From positions 310,001 to 374,000 of the forward strand of contig NZ_CP045725.1 of assembly GCF_009646095.1 (NCBI RefSeq): a DNA stretch of 64,000 nucleotides, written 5' to 3'. Within the stretch, counting starts at the first letter, position 1. Each line of letters starts with the position of its first letter. Both the position numbers and the translations under genes were made by a program. This DNA comes from Raineyella fluvialis (GTDB lineage: Bacteria > Actinomycetota > Actinomycetes > Propionibacteriales > Propionibacteriaceae). This document shows positions 1 to 8,733 of the stretch, in pieces. Under the pieces are notes generated by a model. That model saw nothing but the letters and a program-made list of their open reading frames with translations, was not told where the DNA came from and searched no databases.

Positions 1-309
1 TCGCTGGACACGGGAGCATTCGTCGCGGGCCTGGAGCAAGCAGCCGACATCGAGGCGGTCGTCATCGGCAAGCCGGCCCCGGCGATGTTCGCGGCAGGCG
101 TGTCCGCCCTCGGGCTGAGCGCCGAGCGGGTGGCGATGGTCGGGGACGACCTCACCTCCGACGTCCGCGGCGGCATGGCGTCGGGACTCATCGGCGTCCA
201 GGTCCGGACCGGCAAGTTCCGGGAGGACCAACTGCACGACGCGGGCCCGGCCCCTGATGTCGTGCTGGACTCGTTCGCCGACCTCCCGGGCTGGCTCGGC
301 CTCGCCTGA
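1..309 (+). CDS. HAD-IIA family hydrolase, 3' end only
   Basis: The window opens inside this gene; the last 102 residues are readable from base 1. Seen: a conserved IGKP, then VGDD about 25 residues later followed by a downstream D, and a closing G-x-V-x-TGKF. These are the C-terminal HAD motifs (Lys of motif III, acidic motif IV) of subfamily IIA, the family that includes LHPP and NagD phosphatases. The products are small cytosolic phosphomonoesterases; the substrate cannot be told from this fragment. The catalytic DxD motif I lies upstream of the window. The stop is ten bases from the end of the convergent PHP gene. Confidence 0.85.
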   Translation, partial: SLDTGAFVAGLEQAADIEAVVIGKPAPAMFAAGVSALGLSAERVAMVGDDLTSDVRGGMASGLIGVQVRTGKFREDQLHDAGPAPDVVLDSFADLPGWLGLA

Positions 310-318
310 CCGCGCCAT

Positions 319-1365
319 TCAGCCGGAGCGGCCGGATCGGCGTCCGGTCCAAGCGAGCAGGTCCTCGACCGGCCAGGTGTTCACGATGCGGTCCAGCGGC
401 ACACCGGCCTCCTCGGCGCGGGCGCACCCGTACGGTTGCCAGTCCAGCTGGCCCGGGGCATGTGCATCGGTGTCGATCGAGAACAGACAGCCGATCTCGA
501 CGGCTTCGCGCAGCAGTCGCATCGGCGGGTCGAGGCGTTCGGGCCGGGAGTTGATCTCCACCGCCACGCCGAAGTGCGCACACGCCTCGAACACCAGCCC
601 CGCGTCGAAGGTCGACTCCGGCCGGGTTCCTCGCCCTCCCGCGACGAGCCGGCCGGTGACGTGACCCAGGATGTTGACGTGCCGGTCGGCGAGCGCAGTG
701 ATCATCCGCCGCGTCATGTCCGCGCGGGGCATCCGCAGTTTCGAGTGGACGCTCGCGACGACGACGTCGAGCCGATCGAGGAGCGCGGACTCCTGGTCCA
801 ATGCGCCGTTCTCGAGGATGTCGACCTCGATCCCGGCCAGGACGCGGATCCCGGGATCGGATGCGTTGATCTCGGCCAGCACGCCCAGTTGCGTACGCAG
901 CCGCTCGGCCGACAACCCGTTCGCCACCTTGAGCCGCGGCGAGTGATCGGTCAGCGCCAGGTAGCGGTGCCCCAGACCGGCGGCGGTGGCCACCATCTCC
1001 GGGATCGGGGAACCACCGTCCGACCAATCCGAGTGCAGGTGCAGATCCCCCTGGAGCGCGGCGCGGATAGTCTCTCCCCCGGTGACGACCGGCCCGGCGA
1101 CCTCGCCTTCGAGATGGACGAGGTACTCCGGCGTACGTCCCTCGAGGACGTCGGCGACGACAGCAGCCGTACGTTGCCCGATGCCGGGCAGTTCCGTCAG
1201 GGTGCCGGCGGACAGGTGGCGACGCAGTTCCTCAACACCGACCTGCTCGGCGGTGTCCGCGGCATGGCGGAACGCGCGCACCCGGAAGGTGTCCGCGGAG
1301 GCGCGCTCCAGCAGGTAGGCGATCCGGCGCAGGGTGATGACAGGATCGAGGTCAGCGGTGGCCAC
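319..1365 (-). CDS. PHP-domain phosphoesterase with PolX-type helix-hairpin-helix N-terminus
   Basis: 348 residues from a GTG at 1365 (GGAAG 12 bases upstream). An open frame continues upstream, but recognisable homology begins here. Residues 1-85 resemble the lyase/helix-hairpin-helix part of family X DNA polymerases (TLRRIAYLLE, then LPGIGQRTAAVV). A PHP domain follows, with metal-binding motifs GDLHLHSDWSDG, LTDHS, GIEVDI, VASVH, GHVTGR and a late IDTDAHA. Bacterial PolX joins a nucleotidyltransferase to PHP; here the polymerase palm is missing, so the likely role is a metal-dependent phosphoesterase or nuclease in DNA repair. Histidinol-phosphatase labels are often given to such proteins but are less apt. 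Convergent with the preceding HAD gene. Confidence 0.8.
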   Translation of the reverse strand: MATADLDPVITLRRIAYLLERASADTFRVRAFRHAADTAEQVGVEELRRHLSAGTLTELPGIGQRTAAVVADVLEGRTPEYLVHLEGEVAGPVVTGGETIRAALQGDLHLHSDWSDGGSPIPEMVATAAGLGHRYLALTDHSPRLKVANGLSAERLRTQLGVLAEINASDPGIRVLAGIEVDILENGALDQESALLDRLDVVVASVHSKLRMPRADMTRRMITALADRHVNILGHVTGRLVAGGRGTRPESTFDAGLVFEACAHFGVAVEINSRPERLDPPMRLLREAVEIGCLFSIDTDAHAPGQLDWQPYGCARAEEAGVPLDRIVNTWPVEDLLAWTGRRSGRSG

Positions 1366-1515
1366 GGCCCCAGTCTTCCACCGTGGGAACCGGGGCCCTA
1401 GTTCCCGGGCTCCACGAGCGGCCCGGCCGGGCGCCCTCACCAGAACGGCGTGGGGGTCCCAGGCAGGTCTCGCCAGGGTCGCCCCACGGCGCGACAATGG
1501 GGGCAGGAGGTCATC

Positions 1516-2031
1516 ATGTCCGCCGCCATCACATCCCGGCCGCGTACCCACGGTCACCACCGACGGGGCCTCACCTTGCTCGGCACGATCCTCGCCGCGA
1601 TGCCTCTGGCCAGCGGGCTCGCCGCGGGCGTGGCAGCCCTGTTCACGCCGCGGTTCGGAGGGATGGACGGCATCCTGACGACCCTGTGGTACGTCCCGAT
1701 GGTCATGTCCCCGCTGGCCCTGATCGGCGCTGCCGTGCTGATCGTGGCGGTCCACGCCGAGCGCCGGCCACGGAACCTGGTCATCGTCGCCACCACGTTC
1801 ACGGTGGTGGGTCTGGTGCTGCTGGTGACCCTCGCCACCTACACCGGTATCACCCTCACGTCCGAACCCCTCACCGCCAAGCCGCCACTGCCGTTCATCG
1901 TGGGACTGAGCATCCTGACGCTGATGTACCTGGTCGGTTCGGTGTCCTTGGTCGCTCTGGGCGCCCGCCACCTGCACGGCGAACCCCCGCGGCCCGTTCG
2001 TCACCGGAGAAGTGCCGGCCGGATGGCCTGA
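1516..2031 (+). CDS. Small integral membrane protein, unknown function
   Basis: 171 residues. The ATG at 1516 sits six bases after a strong GGAGG-type ribosome site (1503-1510). Four hydrophobic segments can be seen, beginning LTLLGTILAAMPLASG, WYVPMVMSPLALIGAAVL, NLVIVATTFTVVGLVLLV and FIVGLSILTLMYLVGSV. The tail is short and arginine-rich, probably cytoplasmic. I recognise no family motif. It stands alone: an intrinsic hairpin follows 18 bases after the stop and the next gene is convergent. Confidence 0.7.
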   Translation: MSAAITSRPRTHGHHRRGLTLLGTILAAMPLASGLAAGVAALFTPRFGGMDGILTTLWYVPMVMSPLALIGAAVLIVAVHAERRPRNLVIVATTFTVVGLVLLVTLATYTGITLTSEPLTAKPPLPFIVGLSILTLMYLVGSVSLVALGARHLHGEPPRPVRHRRSAGRMA

Positions 2032-2049
2032 ACCACCGGCACGCGCGCC

Positions 2050-2079
2050 GATGGCCACCCGGTTGCCCGGGTGGCCATC
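2050..2079. terminator. Bidirectional intrinsic terminator
   Basis: A perfect 11-bp stem (GATGGCCACCC with GGGTGGCCATC) closes an 8-base loop. It lies between two convergent genes, the small membrane protein and the sugar permease, so it probably serves both. Neither side has a long T tract, as is usual in high-GC actinobacteria. Confidence 0.7.
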
Positions 2080-2100
2080 AGCAGTGGGGTGGAGGAGCCG

Positions 2101-3528
2101 TCAGCCGCGGCTCGCGGTCTCCCGCTTGTGCCGGGCCGCACCGAGTGAGGCACCGTTGATCTTCTTGAACCCGCTGACGGTGTTGACCGTCGCACCATCG
2201 ACCTTGACCGGGGCCTCACCGGTCTCGGAGCCGGTGGCCGGCAGACCCAACGCCGGGCCGCTCTCGGCGGACCCGCCGCGGCCGCCACCGACGGCTCTGA
2301 TGATCATGTCGATGAAGTTCGACTTGCCGCGCAGCTTGCTGATCACGTCGAAGGCGACGGCTCCCAGCAGCACGAGGCCCTTGATGATCTGGATCCAGTT
2401 GGAGTCGACCGACATGTTGGCCAGGCCAAGGTTGAGCACGCCCATCACCAGACCACCGATCATCGAGCCGGCGACCGTACCGACACCGCCGGCGACCGCG
2501 GCACCACCGATGAACACGGCGGCGATGGCGTCCAGCTCGAAGTTCTGGCCGTCCTTGGGGTTGGCCGCGTTGAGGTAGGCGGTGAAGACCATGCCGGCGA
2601 TCGCGGCGAGGAAGCCCATGTTGACCATCACGAAGAAGTCGATCTTCTTCGTGTCGACGCCGGACAGGCCGGCCGCGTGCCGGTTGCCACCGACCGCGTA
2701 GATGCGGCGTCCGGTGACCGTCTGCTGGGTGACGAAGGTGTAGGCGATGACCAGCGCGAGGAGGATCAGGCCGACGACGGGCACGCCACGGTAGGAGGCG
2801 AGGAGCATGCCGAAGATCATGATGAGGGCACCGAGCACGACCAGCTTGATCACGGAGCCGATCATCGACGGCATGGGCATGTCGTGCTGCTTGAGATCGG
2901 CACGGCGGCGGAACTCGAACCAGACCATGGCGACGACGGCAAGGATGCTGAGCAGCAGGGTGATGTTGTGGTAGCCCGTGTTCGGGCCGATCTCGGGCAG
3001 GTAGCCGTTGGCGATCTTCTGGAAAGCCTCCGGGACCGGGATCGACTGGGCGTTGAGGATCATCAGGTCGAGGCCGCGGAAGAGCAGCATGCCCGCCAGG
3101 GTCACGATGAAGGCCGGGATGCCGACGTACGCCACCCAGAAGCCCTGCCAGATGCCGACCACGATGCCCATCGCCAGGCCCAGCAGGATCGCCGCGGGCC
3201 ACGGGAAGTGCCAGGTGTGCATGGCGGTGGCGACCGTGGCGCCGACGAAGGCGCAGACCGAACCGACCGACAGGTCGATGTGCCCGGCGATGATCACCAT
3301 CACCATGCCGATGGCGAGGATGAGCACGTAGCCGTTCTGCACCAGCAGGGAGGTGACGTTGCGCGGCTGGAGGAACAGGCCGTTGGTGAGGAACTGGAAG
3401 AGCAGGACCAGCAGGCCCAGGGCGATCATCATGCCGTACTGGCGCAGGCCGCCGCCGCCGACCGCATCGCGGAACTTCTTCAGGACGGAGGTCCTGGGGC
3501 TCCCCGTCTCGGAGGTGATCTCTGCCAT
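2101..3528 (-). CDS. mmsB: Multiple-monosaccharide ABC transporter, permease (GguB/MmsB type)
   Basis: 475 residues, long for a ribose-type permease (about 320-350) but normal for the GguB/MmsB/XylH class with extra membrane spans. Seen: repeated hydrophobic segments through residue 415 and the family motif region GHIDLSVGSVCAF, with a second conserved stretch FIGGAAVAGGVGTVAGS. The C-terminal 55 residues are hydrophilic. It forms the inner-membrane channel for the binding protein and ATPase encoded upstream. Start ATG 3528 lies one base after the ATPase stop (TGA-C-ATG), with GAAAGG inside the upstream gene as ribosome site, so translation is probably coupled. Related systems import xylose, arabinose, galactose or glucose; the sugar is not determinable here. 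Confidence 0.9.
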   Translation of the reverse strand: MAEITSETGSPRTSVLKKFRDAVGGGGLRQYGMMIALGLLVLLFQFLTNGLFLQPRNVTSLLVQNGYVLILAIGMVMVIIAGHIDLSVGSVCAFVGATVATAMHTWHFPWPAAILLGLAMGIVVGIWQGFWVAYVGIPAFIVTLAGMLLFRGLDLMILNAQSIPVPEAFQKIANGYLPEIGPNTGYHNITLLLSILAVVAMVWFEFRRRADLKQHDMPMPSMIGSVIKLVVLGALIMIFGMLLASYRGVPVVGLILLALVIAYTFVTQQTVTGRRIYAVGGNRHAAGLSGVDTKKIDFFVMVNMGFLAAIAGMVFTAYLNAANPKDGQNFELDAIAAVFIGGAAVAGGVGTVAGSMIGGLVMGVLNLGLANMSVDSNWIQIIKGLVLLGAVAFDVISKLRGKSNFIDMIIRAVGGGRGGSAESGPALGLPATGSETGEAPVKVDGATVNTVSGFKKINGASLGAARHKRETASRG

Positions 3529-3529
3529 G

Positions 3530-5062
3530 TCAATCGGCCTTTCGCTGGGTCATGTAGCGCATGAGGGTCTCCTGGTCGGCGTTCTCACGCGGGACGTCGG
3601 CAGTGATGACTCCGGCCGACAGGGTGTAGATGCGATCGCAGATACCGAGGAGTTCCGGCAGCTCGGAGGAGATCACGAGCACGCCCTTCCCGGAGTCCGC
3701 GAGCTTGTTGATGATTTCGTAGATCTCGTACTTGGCCCCGACGTCGATGCCGCGGGTGGGCTCGTCGAGGATGAGGATCTCGGGATCGGTGAAGATCCAC
3801 TTGCCGAGGACGACCTTCTGCTGGTTGCCGCCCGACAGCTTGCCCACGCCCTCCTCGATCGAGGGAGCCTTGATGTGCAGCGACGTGCGGTACTCGTTGG
3901 CCGCCTTGATCTCGAGGTTGGCGTTCAGCACGCCGCGCTGGGAGATCTTGTGCAGCTTCGCCGACGGGATGGAGCGGCGGATCGTGTCGATGAGGTTGAG
4001 CCCGAGCACCTTGCGGTCCTCGGTGACGTACGCCAGACCGTCCTCGATGGCTCCTTCGACGGTGCGCAGCTTCAGGAGCCGCCCGTTGAGGCGCGCCTCG
4101 CCGGACACCTTGTGGCCCCAGCTCTGCCCGAAGAGGCTGCGGGCGAACTCGGTGCGGCCCGCCCCCATCAGACCGGCCAGGCCGACGATCTCACCGCGAC
4201 GGATCGACAGGTCGGCGTGCTTGACCACGAGGCGACGGGGATCGTCGGGGTGGGCGACGGTCCAGTCCTTGACCTCGAACATGACCTCGCCGATGTGCGA
4301 CTCGTGCGGCGGGTAGCGGTGCTCGAGGTCGCGGCCGACCATCCCGCGGATGATGCGGTCCTCGTTCACCTCGCCGGAACCCACCTCGAGGGTCTCGATG
4401 GTGTGACCGTCGCGGATGATCGTGATCGAGTCGGAGATCTGCTCGATCTCGTTCAGCTTGTGGCTGATCATGATGCTGGTGATGCCCTCGGCCTGCAGCC
4501 CCTTGAGGATGCCGAGGAGGTGCTTGCTGTCGGTGTCGTTGAGGGCCGCGGTGGGTTCGTCGAGGATGAGCAGCTTGACGTCCTTGGCCAGTGCCTTGGC
4601 GATCTCGACGAGCTGCTGCTTGCCGACACCGATGCTGCGGATCGGCGTGTCGGGGCTCTCGTCCAGGCCCACCATGCGGAGGTACTTCAGGGCACGGGCC
4701 CGGTTCTCCTGCCAGTCGATCACACCACCCTTGGCGTGCTCGTTGCCGAGGAACATGTTCTCGGTGATCGTGAGCTCAGGAATCAGGGCGAGCTCCTGGT
4801 GGATGATGACGATCCCGGCGTGCTCGCTCTCCCGGATGTTCCGGAAGTGGCACTCCTGGCCGTCGTATTCGATCTCGCCGGTGTAGGAGCCGTACGGGTG
4901 GACCCCGGACAGGACCTTCATCAGGGTGGACTTGCCTGCGCCGTTCTCGCCGCAGATGCTGTGGATCTCGCCCCGGCGCACCTCGAGATTGACGTCGGAC
5001 AGGGCCTTGACCCCAGGGAACGTCTTCGTGATGCCGCGCATGGACAGGAGGGTGTCGGTCAT
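3530..5062 (-). CDS. mmsA: Multiple-monosaccharide ABC transporter, ATP-binding protein (GguA/MmsA type)
   Basis: 510 residues with two ABC cassettes. The first has Walker A GENGAGKS at 38-45, Q-loop HQELALIPE and Walker [13 protein letters not shown]. The second has the degenerate Walker A typical of the family (GLMGAGRTE), signature LSGGNQQK and Walker [13 protein letters not shown]. Both halves of a carbohydrate-uptake (CUT2) ATPase are therefore present and full length. GAGGAAGG lies just upstream of ATG 5062. It hydrolyses ATP at the cytoplasmic face to drive import through the permease encoded next. The gene is separated from the binding-protein gene by a strong hairpin (5091-5136), which would set a lower expression level. 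Confidence 0.92.
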   Translation of the reverse strand: MTDTLLSMRGITKTFPGVKALSDVNLEVRRGEIHSICGENGAGKSTLMKVLSGVHPYGSYTGEIEYDGQECHFRNIRESEHAGIVIIHQELALIPELTITENMFLGNEHAKGGVIDWQENRARALKYLRMVGLDESPDTPIRSIGVGKQQLVEIAKALAKDVKLLILDEPTAALNDTDSKHLLGILKGLQAEGITSIMISHKLNEIEQISDSITIIRDGHTIETLEVGSGEVNEDRIIRGMVGRDLEHRYPPHESHIGEVMFEVKDWTVAHPDDPRRLVVKHADLSIRRGEIVGLAGLMGAGRTEFARSLFGQSWGHKVSGEARLNGRLLKLRTVEGAIEDGLAYVTEDRKVLGLNLIDTIRRSIPSAKLHKISQRGVLNANLEIKAANEYRTSLHIKAPSIEEGVGKLSGGNQQKVVLGKWIFTDPEILILDEPTRGIDVGAKYEIYEIINKLADSGKGVLVISSELPELLGICDRIYTLSAGVITADVPRENADQETLMRYMTQRKAD

Positions 5063-5090
5063 GATGCCTTCCTCGTGGTGCCGACGTGGT

Positions 5091-5136
5091 TTCCGGTACG
5101 GCCGGGAGCCGGGTCACAGCCCCCGGCCGTACGGAA
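5091..5136 (-). terminator. Intergenic hairpin between sugar-binding protein and ATPase genes
   Basis: TTCCGGTACGGCCGGG at 5091-5106 pairs with CCCGGCCGTACGGAA at 5122-5136, leaving one bulged base and a 15-base loop. It is the only sizeable structure in the 80 bases between the binding-protein stop and the ATPase start. Hairpins at this place in sugar ABC operons commonly act as partial terminators or RNA stabilisers, so that the binding protein is made in excess; that role is inferred here. Confidence 0.6.
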
Positions 5137-5142
5137 TCCGGA

Positions 5143-6231
5143 CTACTTGAGCTGGTCGGCCGTGTAGTACTTGGCGTCGGTCAGGATCTGCGAGCAGTTC
5201 GACTTGTCGCAGGGGACCGGGTCGAGGAGCATCGTCGGGACGACCTTCACACCGTTGTTGTAGGAGGAGGTGTCGTTCGTGGTGACGGTCTGGCCACTGG
5301 CGATCTGCTGGATCATCGTGACCGTGGTGTCGGCGAGCTTGCGGGTGTCCTTGAAGATGGTGGAGTACTGCTCACCCGCGAGGATGCTCTTCACCGACTC
5401 GAGCTCGGCGTCCTGGCCGGTGACGACCGGGAGCTTCTTGCCGCCGGAGCCGTAGCCGGCACCCTTGAGGGCGGCGATGATGCCGCGGGAGATGCCGTCG
5501 TAGGGGGACAGCACACCGTTGACGTCGGCCGAGGAGTACGACTTGGTCAGCAGGTTCTCCATCCGCTTCTTGGCGGTGGCGGCGTCCCAACGGAGGGTGG
5601 CGACGGTGTTGAAGTCGGTCTCACCGGAGCGGACCTTGAGCTCACCGGAGTCGATCTTCGGCTGCAGGACGCTCATCGCGCCCTTGTAGAAGAAGGTCGC
5701 GTTGTTGTCGTCGGGGGAACCGGCGAAGACCTCGATGTTGTACGGCTTCGGGGCGCTGCTGGCCTCGAGGCCCTTGACGAGGGACTCGCCCTGCTGCACG
5801 CCGACCTTGTAGTTGTCGAAGGTCGTGTAGTAGGCCACCGCGTCGGTCTCACGGAGCAGGCGGTCGTAGGCGATCACCGGGATACCGGCGTCCTTCGCGT
5901 CCTTGAGGGCACCCTTGAGGGCCACACCGTCGATGGCGGCGACCACGAGGACCTGGTTCTTCTTGGTCACCATGTCGGAGACCTGGGTGACCTGGGTCGG
6001 GATGTCGTCGTTGGCGTACTGGAGGTTGACCTTGTAGCCGGCGGACTCAAGAGCGTTCTTGATGTTGTCGCCGTCCTTGATCCAGCGTTCGGACGTCTTG
6101 GTGGGCATCGCCACACCGATCGTCCCCTTGGTCGCCGTCGACCCCGCGGGCGTCGAGGCCGTCGAACGACCACAGGCGGCCATGGCCAGGGCCATGATCC
6201 CCGCAAGGATGATCGCAAGAAGCTTGCGCAT
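5143..6231 (-). CDS. chvE: Multiple-monosaccharide ABC transporter, substrate-binding lipoprotein (ChvE type)
   Basis: 362 residues. The N-terminus is a lipoprotein signal: MRK, a hydrophobic run, then AMAAC with the lipidated Cys at residue 20. The mature part is a type-1 periplasmic-binding fold (IGVAMPTKTSERWIKDG; VVAAIDGVALKGALKDAKDAGIPVIAYDRL; VTGQDAE), matching the ChvE/MmsE/XylF sugar-binding group. It captures a monosaccharide outside the membrane and delivers it to the permease and ATPase encoded downstream. First gene of the three-gene operon. The ATG at 6231 is preceded by GGGGAAAG. About 440 bases upstream are promoter-like boxes and a LacI-type operator. Confidence 0.9.
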   Translation of the reverse strand: MRKLLAIILAGIMALAMAACGRSTASTPAGSTATKGTIGVAMPTKTSERWIKDGDNIKNALESAGYKVNLQYANDDIPTQVTQVSDMVTKKNQVLVVAAIDGVALKGALKDAKDAGIPVIAYDRLLRETDAVAYYTTFDNYKVGVQQGESLVKGLEASSAPKPYNIEVFAGSPDDNNATFFYKGAMSVLQPKIDSGELKVRSGETDFNTVATLRWDAATAKKRMENLLTKSYSSADVNGVLSPYDGISRGIIAALKGAGYGSGGKKLPVVTGQDAELESVKSILAGEQYSTIFKDTRKLADTTVTMIQQIASGQTVTTNDTSSYNNGVKVVPTMLLDPVPCDKSNCSQILTDAKYYTADQLK

Positions 6232-6652
6232 TATTGCTCACTTTCCCCGATCACGCATCGTTGCGAGATCGGATCAAGCCTGCCCGGGACCCCCGGGAGG
6301 CGTTTGGGTCGTGCCTACTGCCCCGGAGCGAGGAGGCGGCAGGTGATGGTCCGGCACCTTGACTGCAAGGGACGGCCGATTTGGTTGGCCCCGGGCCAGA
6401 TCCTCGAGCGATGGCCGGTCAGGACCGGCCGTTCGTCGAAGCGCTGGACACGAGGGTGACGGAACGAATGATGGGTCACGGGATCGATGGATGCCGTGAC
6501 CGTGCACGCGCGCGAGAGCGACGGCGACATTCGACCCGTGAAGGTTGTGTCTGCATCATGGCAGAAAAACATTCTCGGCGTCATCCCCCCACTCGCCTCC
6601 TTGCGCGTGATGCGGTCCGCGGAAAACCGGGCCGTCCTGGTTCGTTGTCACC
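6232..6652. other. Long leader region of the sugar ABC operon, no gene seen
   Basis: No credible coding region is present. If the promoter at 6683-6713 is the real one, this is a 5' untranslated leader of about 440 bases on the minus-strand transcript. It contains a GC-rich imperfect hairpin around 6282-6301 (CCCGGG repeated in inverted order). I could not match it to a known riboswitch. Confidence 0.45.
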
Positions 6653-6713
6653 ATGTTAACGGTAACATCAGCCTGTAGCAGTATTCTCACACCTTGTACC
6701 CAGGCTCTGTCAA
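6653..6713 (-). promoter_or_regulatory. Candidate sugar-operon promoter with LacI-family operator
   Basis: On the minus strand a perfect TTGACA (6708-6713) precedes a -10-like GAGAAT (6683-6688) at 19 bases; TGAGAA gives 18. Just downstream, at 6653-6668, is ATGTTAACGGTAACAT, a palindrome with seven of eight pairs matched, close to the TGTTAACGTTAACA style of operator used by LacI-family sugar repressors. It would sit about 8-23 bases after the start point, a repressing position. The regulator gene is not in the window. Confidence 0.55.
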
Positions 6714-6959
6714 GCCCGGCGCGACACTCGTTCGGACGGCCTTCTGGGAGACGCCCACGGGGGCCCTGAAACGGCGCTATCGGACAAGTTCATGGACCGA
6801 ACGCGAGGACGCGGCAAACGGCCCGGCGGCCGACGGCCTCGCCCGGCAACTGTGTCTGAGGGCACACGGCCCGCGAGGGCGCCGGCCTCCGAGGACCACG
6901 CTTCGCTTTTCGCGGCCGGCCCCCGAGGGGACGACACTCGCAGCAGACCTCACGAAGAT

Positions 6960-6989
6960 GGCCCCGACGATCCGTGATCGTCGGGGGCC
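6960..6989 (-). terminator. Terminator of the L,D-transpeptidase gene
   Basis: GGCCCCGACGATC and GATCGTCGGGGGCC form a 13-bp stem with a three-base loop, 20 bases after the transpeptidase stop on the minus strand. It separates that gene from the sugar-operon promoter further on. Confidence 0.65.
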
Positions 6990-7009
6990 GGAGCCGAGCC
7001 GGGGCCTTG

Positions 7010-8221
7010 TCAGGCCTGGGCGGACCTCGCCTGCCACTGCTGCCAGGAGTCGTTCCAGGCGGTCCACCCGTTGCCGTCATCCAAAGAACGGTTCGTGCCG
7101 GAGACGACGACGGGGTCGCCCACCTGGATGATGCCGAAGATCTTCTGGGCATCCGCCGTGCTCATGCCGACGCACCCGTGGCTGGCGTTGGTGTTGCCGA
7201 AGTAGGCCTGGTTCCACGGCGCGGCGTGAAGGAACTCACCACTGGTGGTGATCCGGATCGCATACTTGACCATGAGGTCATACCCGTCGGGCGAGTTGTT
7301 GGCGATGCCGACGGTCTCGGACGCCATCCGGGTCTCGGGCAGCTTCTCCATCGCCACGCTGGTCCCGCTGCGCGTCTCGTCACCCTGCTTGCCGCCGCTG
7401 ACCGGGATGGTCGCCACCGACTGGCCGTTGACGTACTGGGTGAGTTGCTTGGAACCGAGGTCCACCTTGGTGATCCGGGACTGGCCGATGGTGAAGTCTG
7501 CCGACGCCGAGTTCTGGCCGTACGTGCCGTTGCCCGCGCTCACGCCGTTGAGATCCGCCTTGACCGAGACCTTGGTACCGGGCTGGAAGTAGTCCTGCGG
7601 GCGCCACTGCACCTCGCGGTCGGAGACCCAACCCCAGGACCCGTTCTGCGCGGGGACTGTGGTGATCTTCAGGTTCTGCTCGAACGCCTTCTTGTCCTTC
7701 ACTGGCAGGTCGAACTGGACGATGACCGGCATGGCCACGCCGTACGTCGACCCCGACTGGTTGGTGATCGTGACGTAGATCTGCTGCTTGAGCGAGAGCG
7801 CGGTGGTGGTGAACGTCGAGGTCAGGGACGACTCGCCGGCAGGGGCCGAACCCGTGGAGACGACGGTGTACGTCGTCGCGGGGTCCAGGCGCTCCGAGGC
7901 GGTCCAGGAACCATCGGCGCCGACCGAACCCTTGACCGTGGTGCTGACCGTCTTGCCGTTGCGGTCGGTGGCCGACCCGGTGACAGCGACATCCTTCAGC
8001 GCACCCGTGGAAGCGCTGACCTTGAGCAACGTGTCGACCGGCACATCCTTGGCGTCGGCGGCGACGTTCGACGTCACGGCGAAAGCGGCCGGGGCCGGAT
8101 TCGCGGACGCGGAGGTGCCGGCAGGCGCGCGATTTGCGGGGCTGGCCGGCGCACAGGCGCTGATGGCGAGGGCGAGGGTGATCGCCGTGAGTGCGGCGAC
8201 GCCACGGGCCTTCCAGGTCAT
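7010..8221 (-). CDS. L,D-transpeptidase lipoprotein (YkuD domain)
   Basis: 403 residues. The signal ends in LAISAC (lipid Cys at residue 23), so the protein is anchored outside the membrane. Residues about 45-280 form Ig-like repeats as in mycobacterial Ldt enzymes. The C-terminal YkuD domain has the active-site motif SHGCVGMS, with the upstream FLHA His about 20 residues before it. The enzyme makes 3-3 cross-links in peptidoglycan or attaches proteins to it. A good GGAGG lies six bases before ATG 8221. Monocistronic, closed by the hairpin at 6960-6989. Confidence 0.92.
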   Translation of the reverse strand: MTWKARGVAALTAITLALAISACAPASPANRAPAGTSASANPAPAAFAVTSNVAADAKDVPVDTLLKVSASTGALKDVAVTGSATDRNGKTVSTTVKGSVGADGSWTASERLDPATTYTVVSTGSAPAGESSLTSTFTTTALSLKQQIYVTITNQSGSTYGVAMPVIVQFDLPVKDKKAFEQNLKITTVPAQNGSWGWVSDREVQWRPQDYFQPGTKVSVKADLNGVSAGNGTYGQNSASADFTIGQSRITKVDLGSKQLTQYVNGQSVATIPVSGGKQGDETRSGTSVAMEKLPETRMASETVGIANNSPDGYDLMVKYAIRITTSGEFLHAAPWNQAYFGNTNASHGCVGMSTADAQKIFGIIQVGDPVVVSGTNRSLDDGNGWTAWNDSWQQWQARSAQA

Positions 8222-8482
8222 ATGGGCCTCCGAACACTACTACGAGTAAGCATCGATGCAAAGACTACCCGGCAGGAGTCACAGTTCGATGCAGCGGCTC
8301 CACAGGTTGCGCTGAGTCTGAGTGTCGTCTTAGGGCTGAGGGCGAACCGCCGGTGCAGCTTCCGCGTCTCGGGGTTTTCGGCGACGGGCGCCTGGCAAAC
8401 TCCTGGAGTCGCCGAGGCGCCTCGCGTATCGGCGGCCGGCCCGGTGGCGTTGGGTGGGGTCATCCCGACCCTCCGGTCCTGT

Positions 8483-8520
8483 GGCGGGTGGCGGGTGGCG
8501 GGTGGCCGGTGGCGGGTGGC
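8483..8520. repeat. Tandem heptamer GGCGGGT array
   Basis: Five 7-bp units in a row: GGCGGGT three times, GGCCGGT once, GGCGGGT once, then GGC. The run has four GGG tracts on one strand, so it could form a G-quadruplex. Its role is unknown. Confidence 0.7.
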
Positions 8521-8576
8521 CTCCGACGGCCTGTAGCCGCCGCGCTTCTCGCCAGACGCCGCCCGCTCAGTTCCCC

Positions 8577-8640
8577 GCCGGGCGCCGATGCCCGGCAGCT
8601 GAATGGGAGTCCGGCGGCTGTCCGGAACAGCCGCGACTGC
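8577..8640. repeat. REP-like palindromic repeat, copy 1
   Basis: A hairpin of CCGGGC/GCCCGG (8578-8583, 8590-8595) followed by CAGCTGAATGGG and CCGGCGGCTGT. The same order occurs at 23109-23165 (CCCGGCAGCTGATGGG, then CCCGGCGGCTGTGCGG). Two intergenic copies 14.5 kb apart suggest a small dispersed palindromic family. Confidence 0.55.
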
Positions 8641-8680
8641 GGCACCGCGGGTCACGGGCAGGACGTCCAGTGCCCGACAC

Positions 8681-8721
8681 GACGAAGGGCGCCGGCGGAA
8701 ACATTCCGCCGACGCCCTTCG
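8681..8721 (-). terminator. Terminator of yceI copy 1
   Basis: A stem of ACGAAGGGCG with CGCCCTTCGT, continued by GGCGGA with TCCGCC, lies a dozen bases after the yceI stop. The second copy has an equivalent hairpin whose stem base is shared (GAAGGGCG) but whose top differs. Confidence 0.75.
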
Positions 8722-8733
8722 TGGGGGTGTGGA

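Larger units (their letters stand above)
8222..8680. other. Intergenic region with short repeats, no gene seen
   Basis: This 460-base stretch holds the promoter side of the L,D-transpeptidase gene (minus strand), a run of five 7-bp units at 8483-8517, and a palindromic repeat near 8577-8640 related to one at 23.1 kb. I see no supported coding region; open frames here follow the repeats and lack ribosome sites. Confidence 0.5.

Noticed and set aside
5086-6459. Long open frames antisense to the sugar-binding protein and similar long frames opposite other genes
   Set aside because: They mirror the GC-rich third positions of the real genes, show low-complexity Arg/Gly/Asp composition and have no family motifs.
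6232-6652. Known riboswitch in the sugar-operon leader
   Set aside because: I could not find the conserved cores of cobalamin, TPP, SAM, glycine or ydaO/yuaA classes by eye.
8483-8520. GGCGGGT run as a coding repeat
   Set aside because: Open frames across it have no ribosome site and differ in every frame; the run is a simple tandem repeat in an intergenic region.
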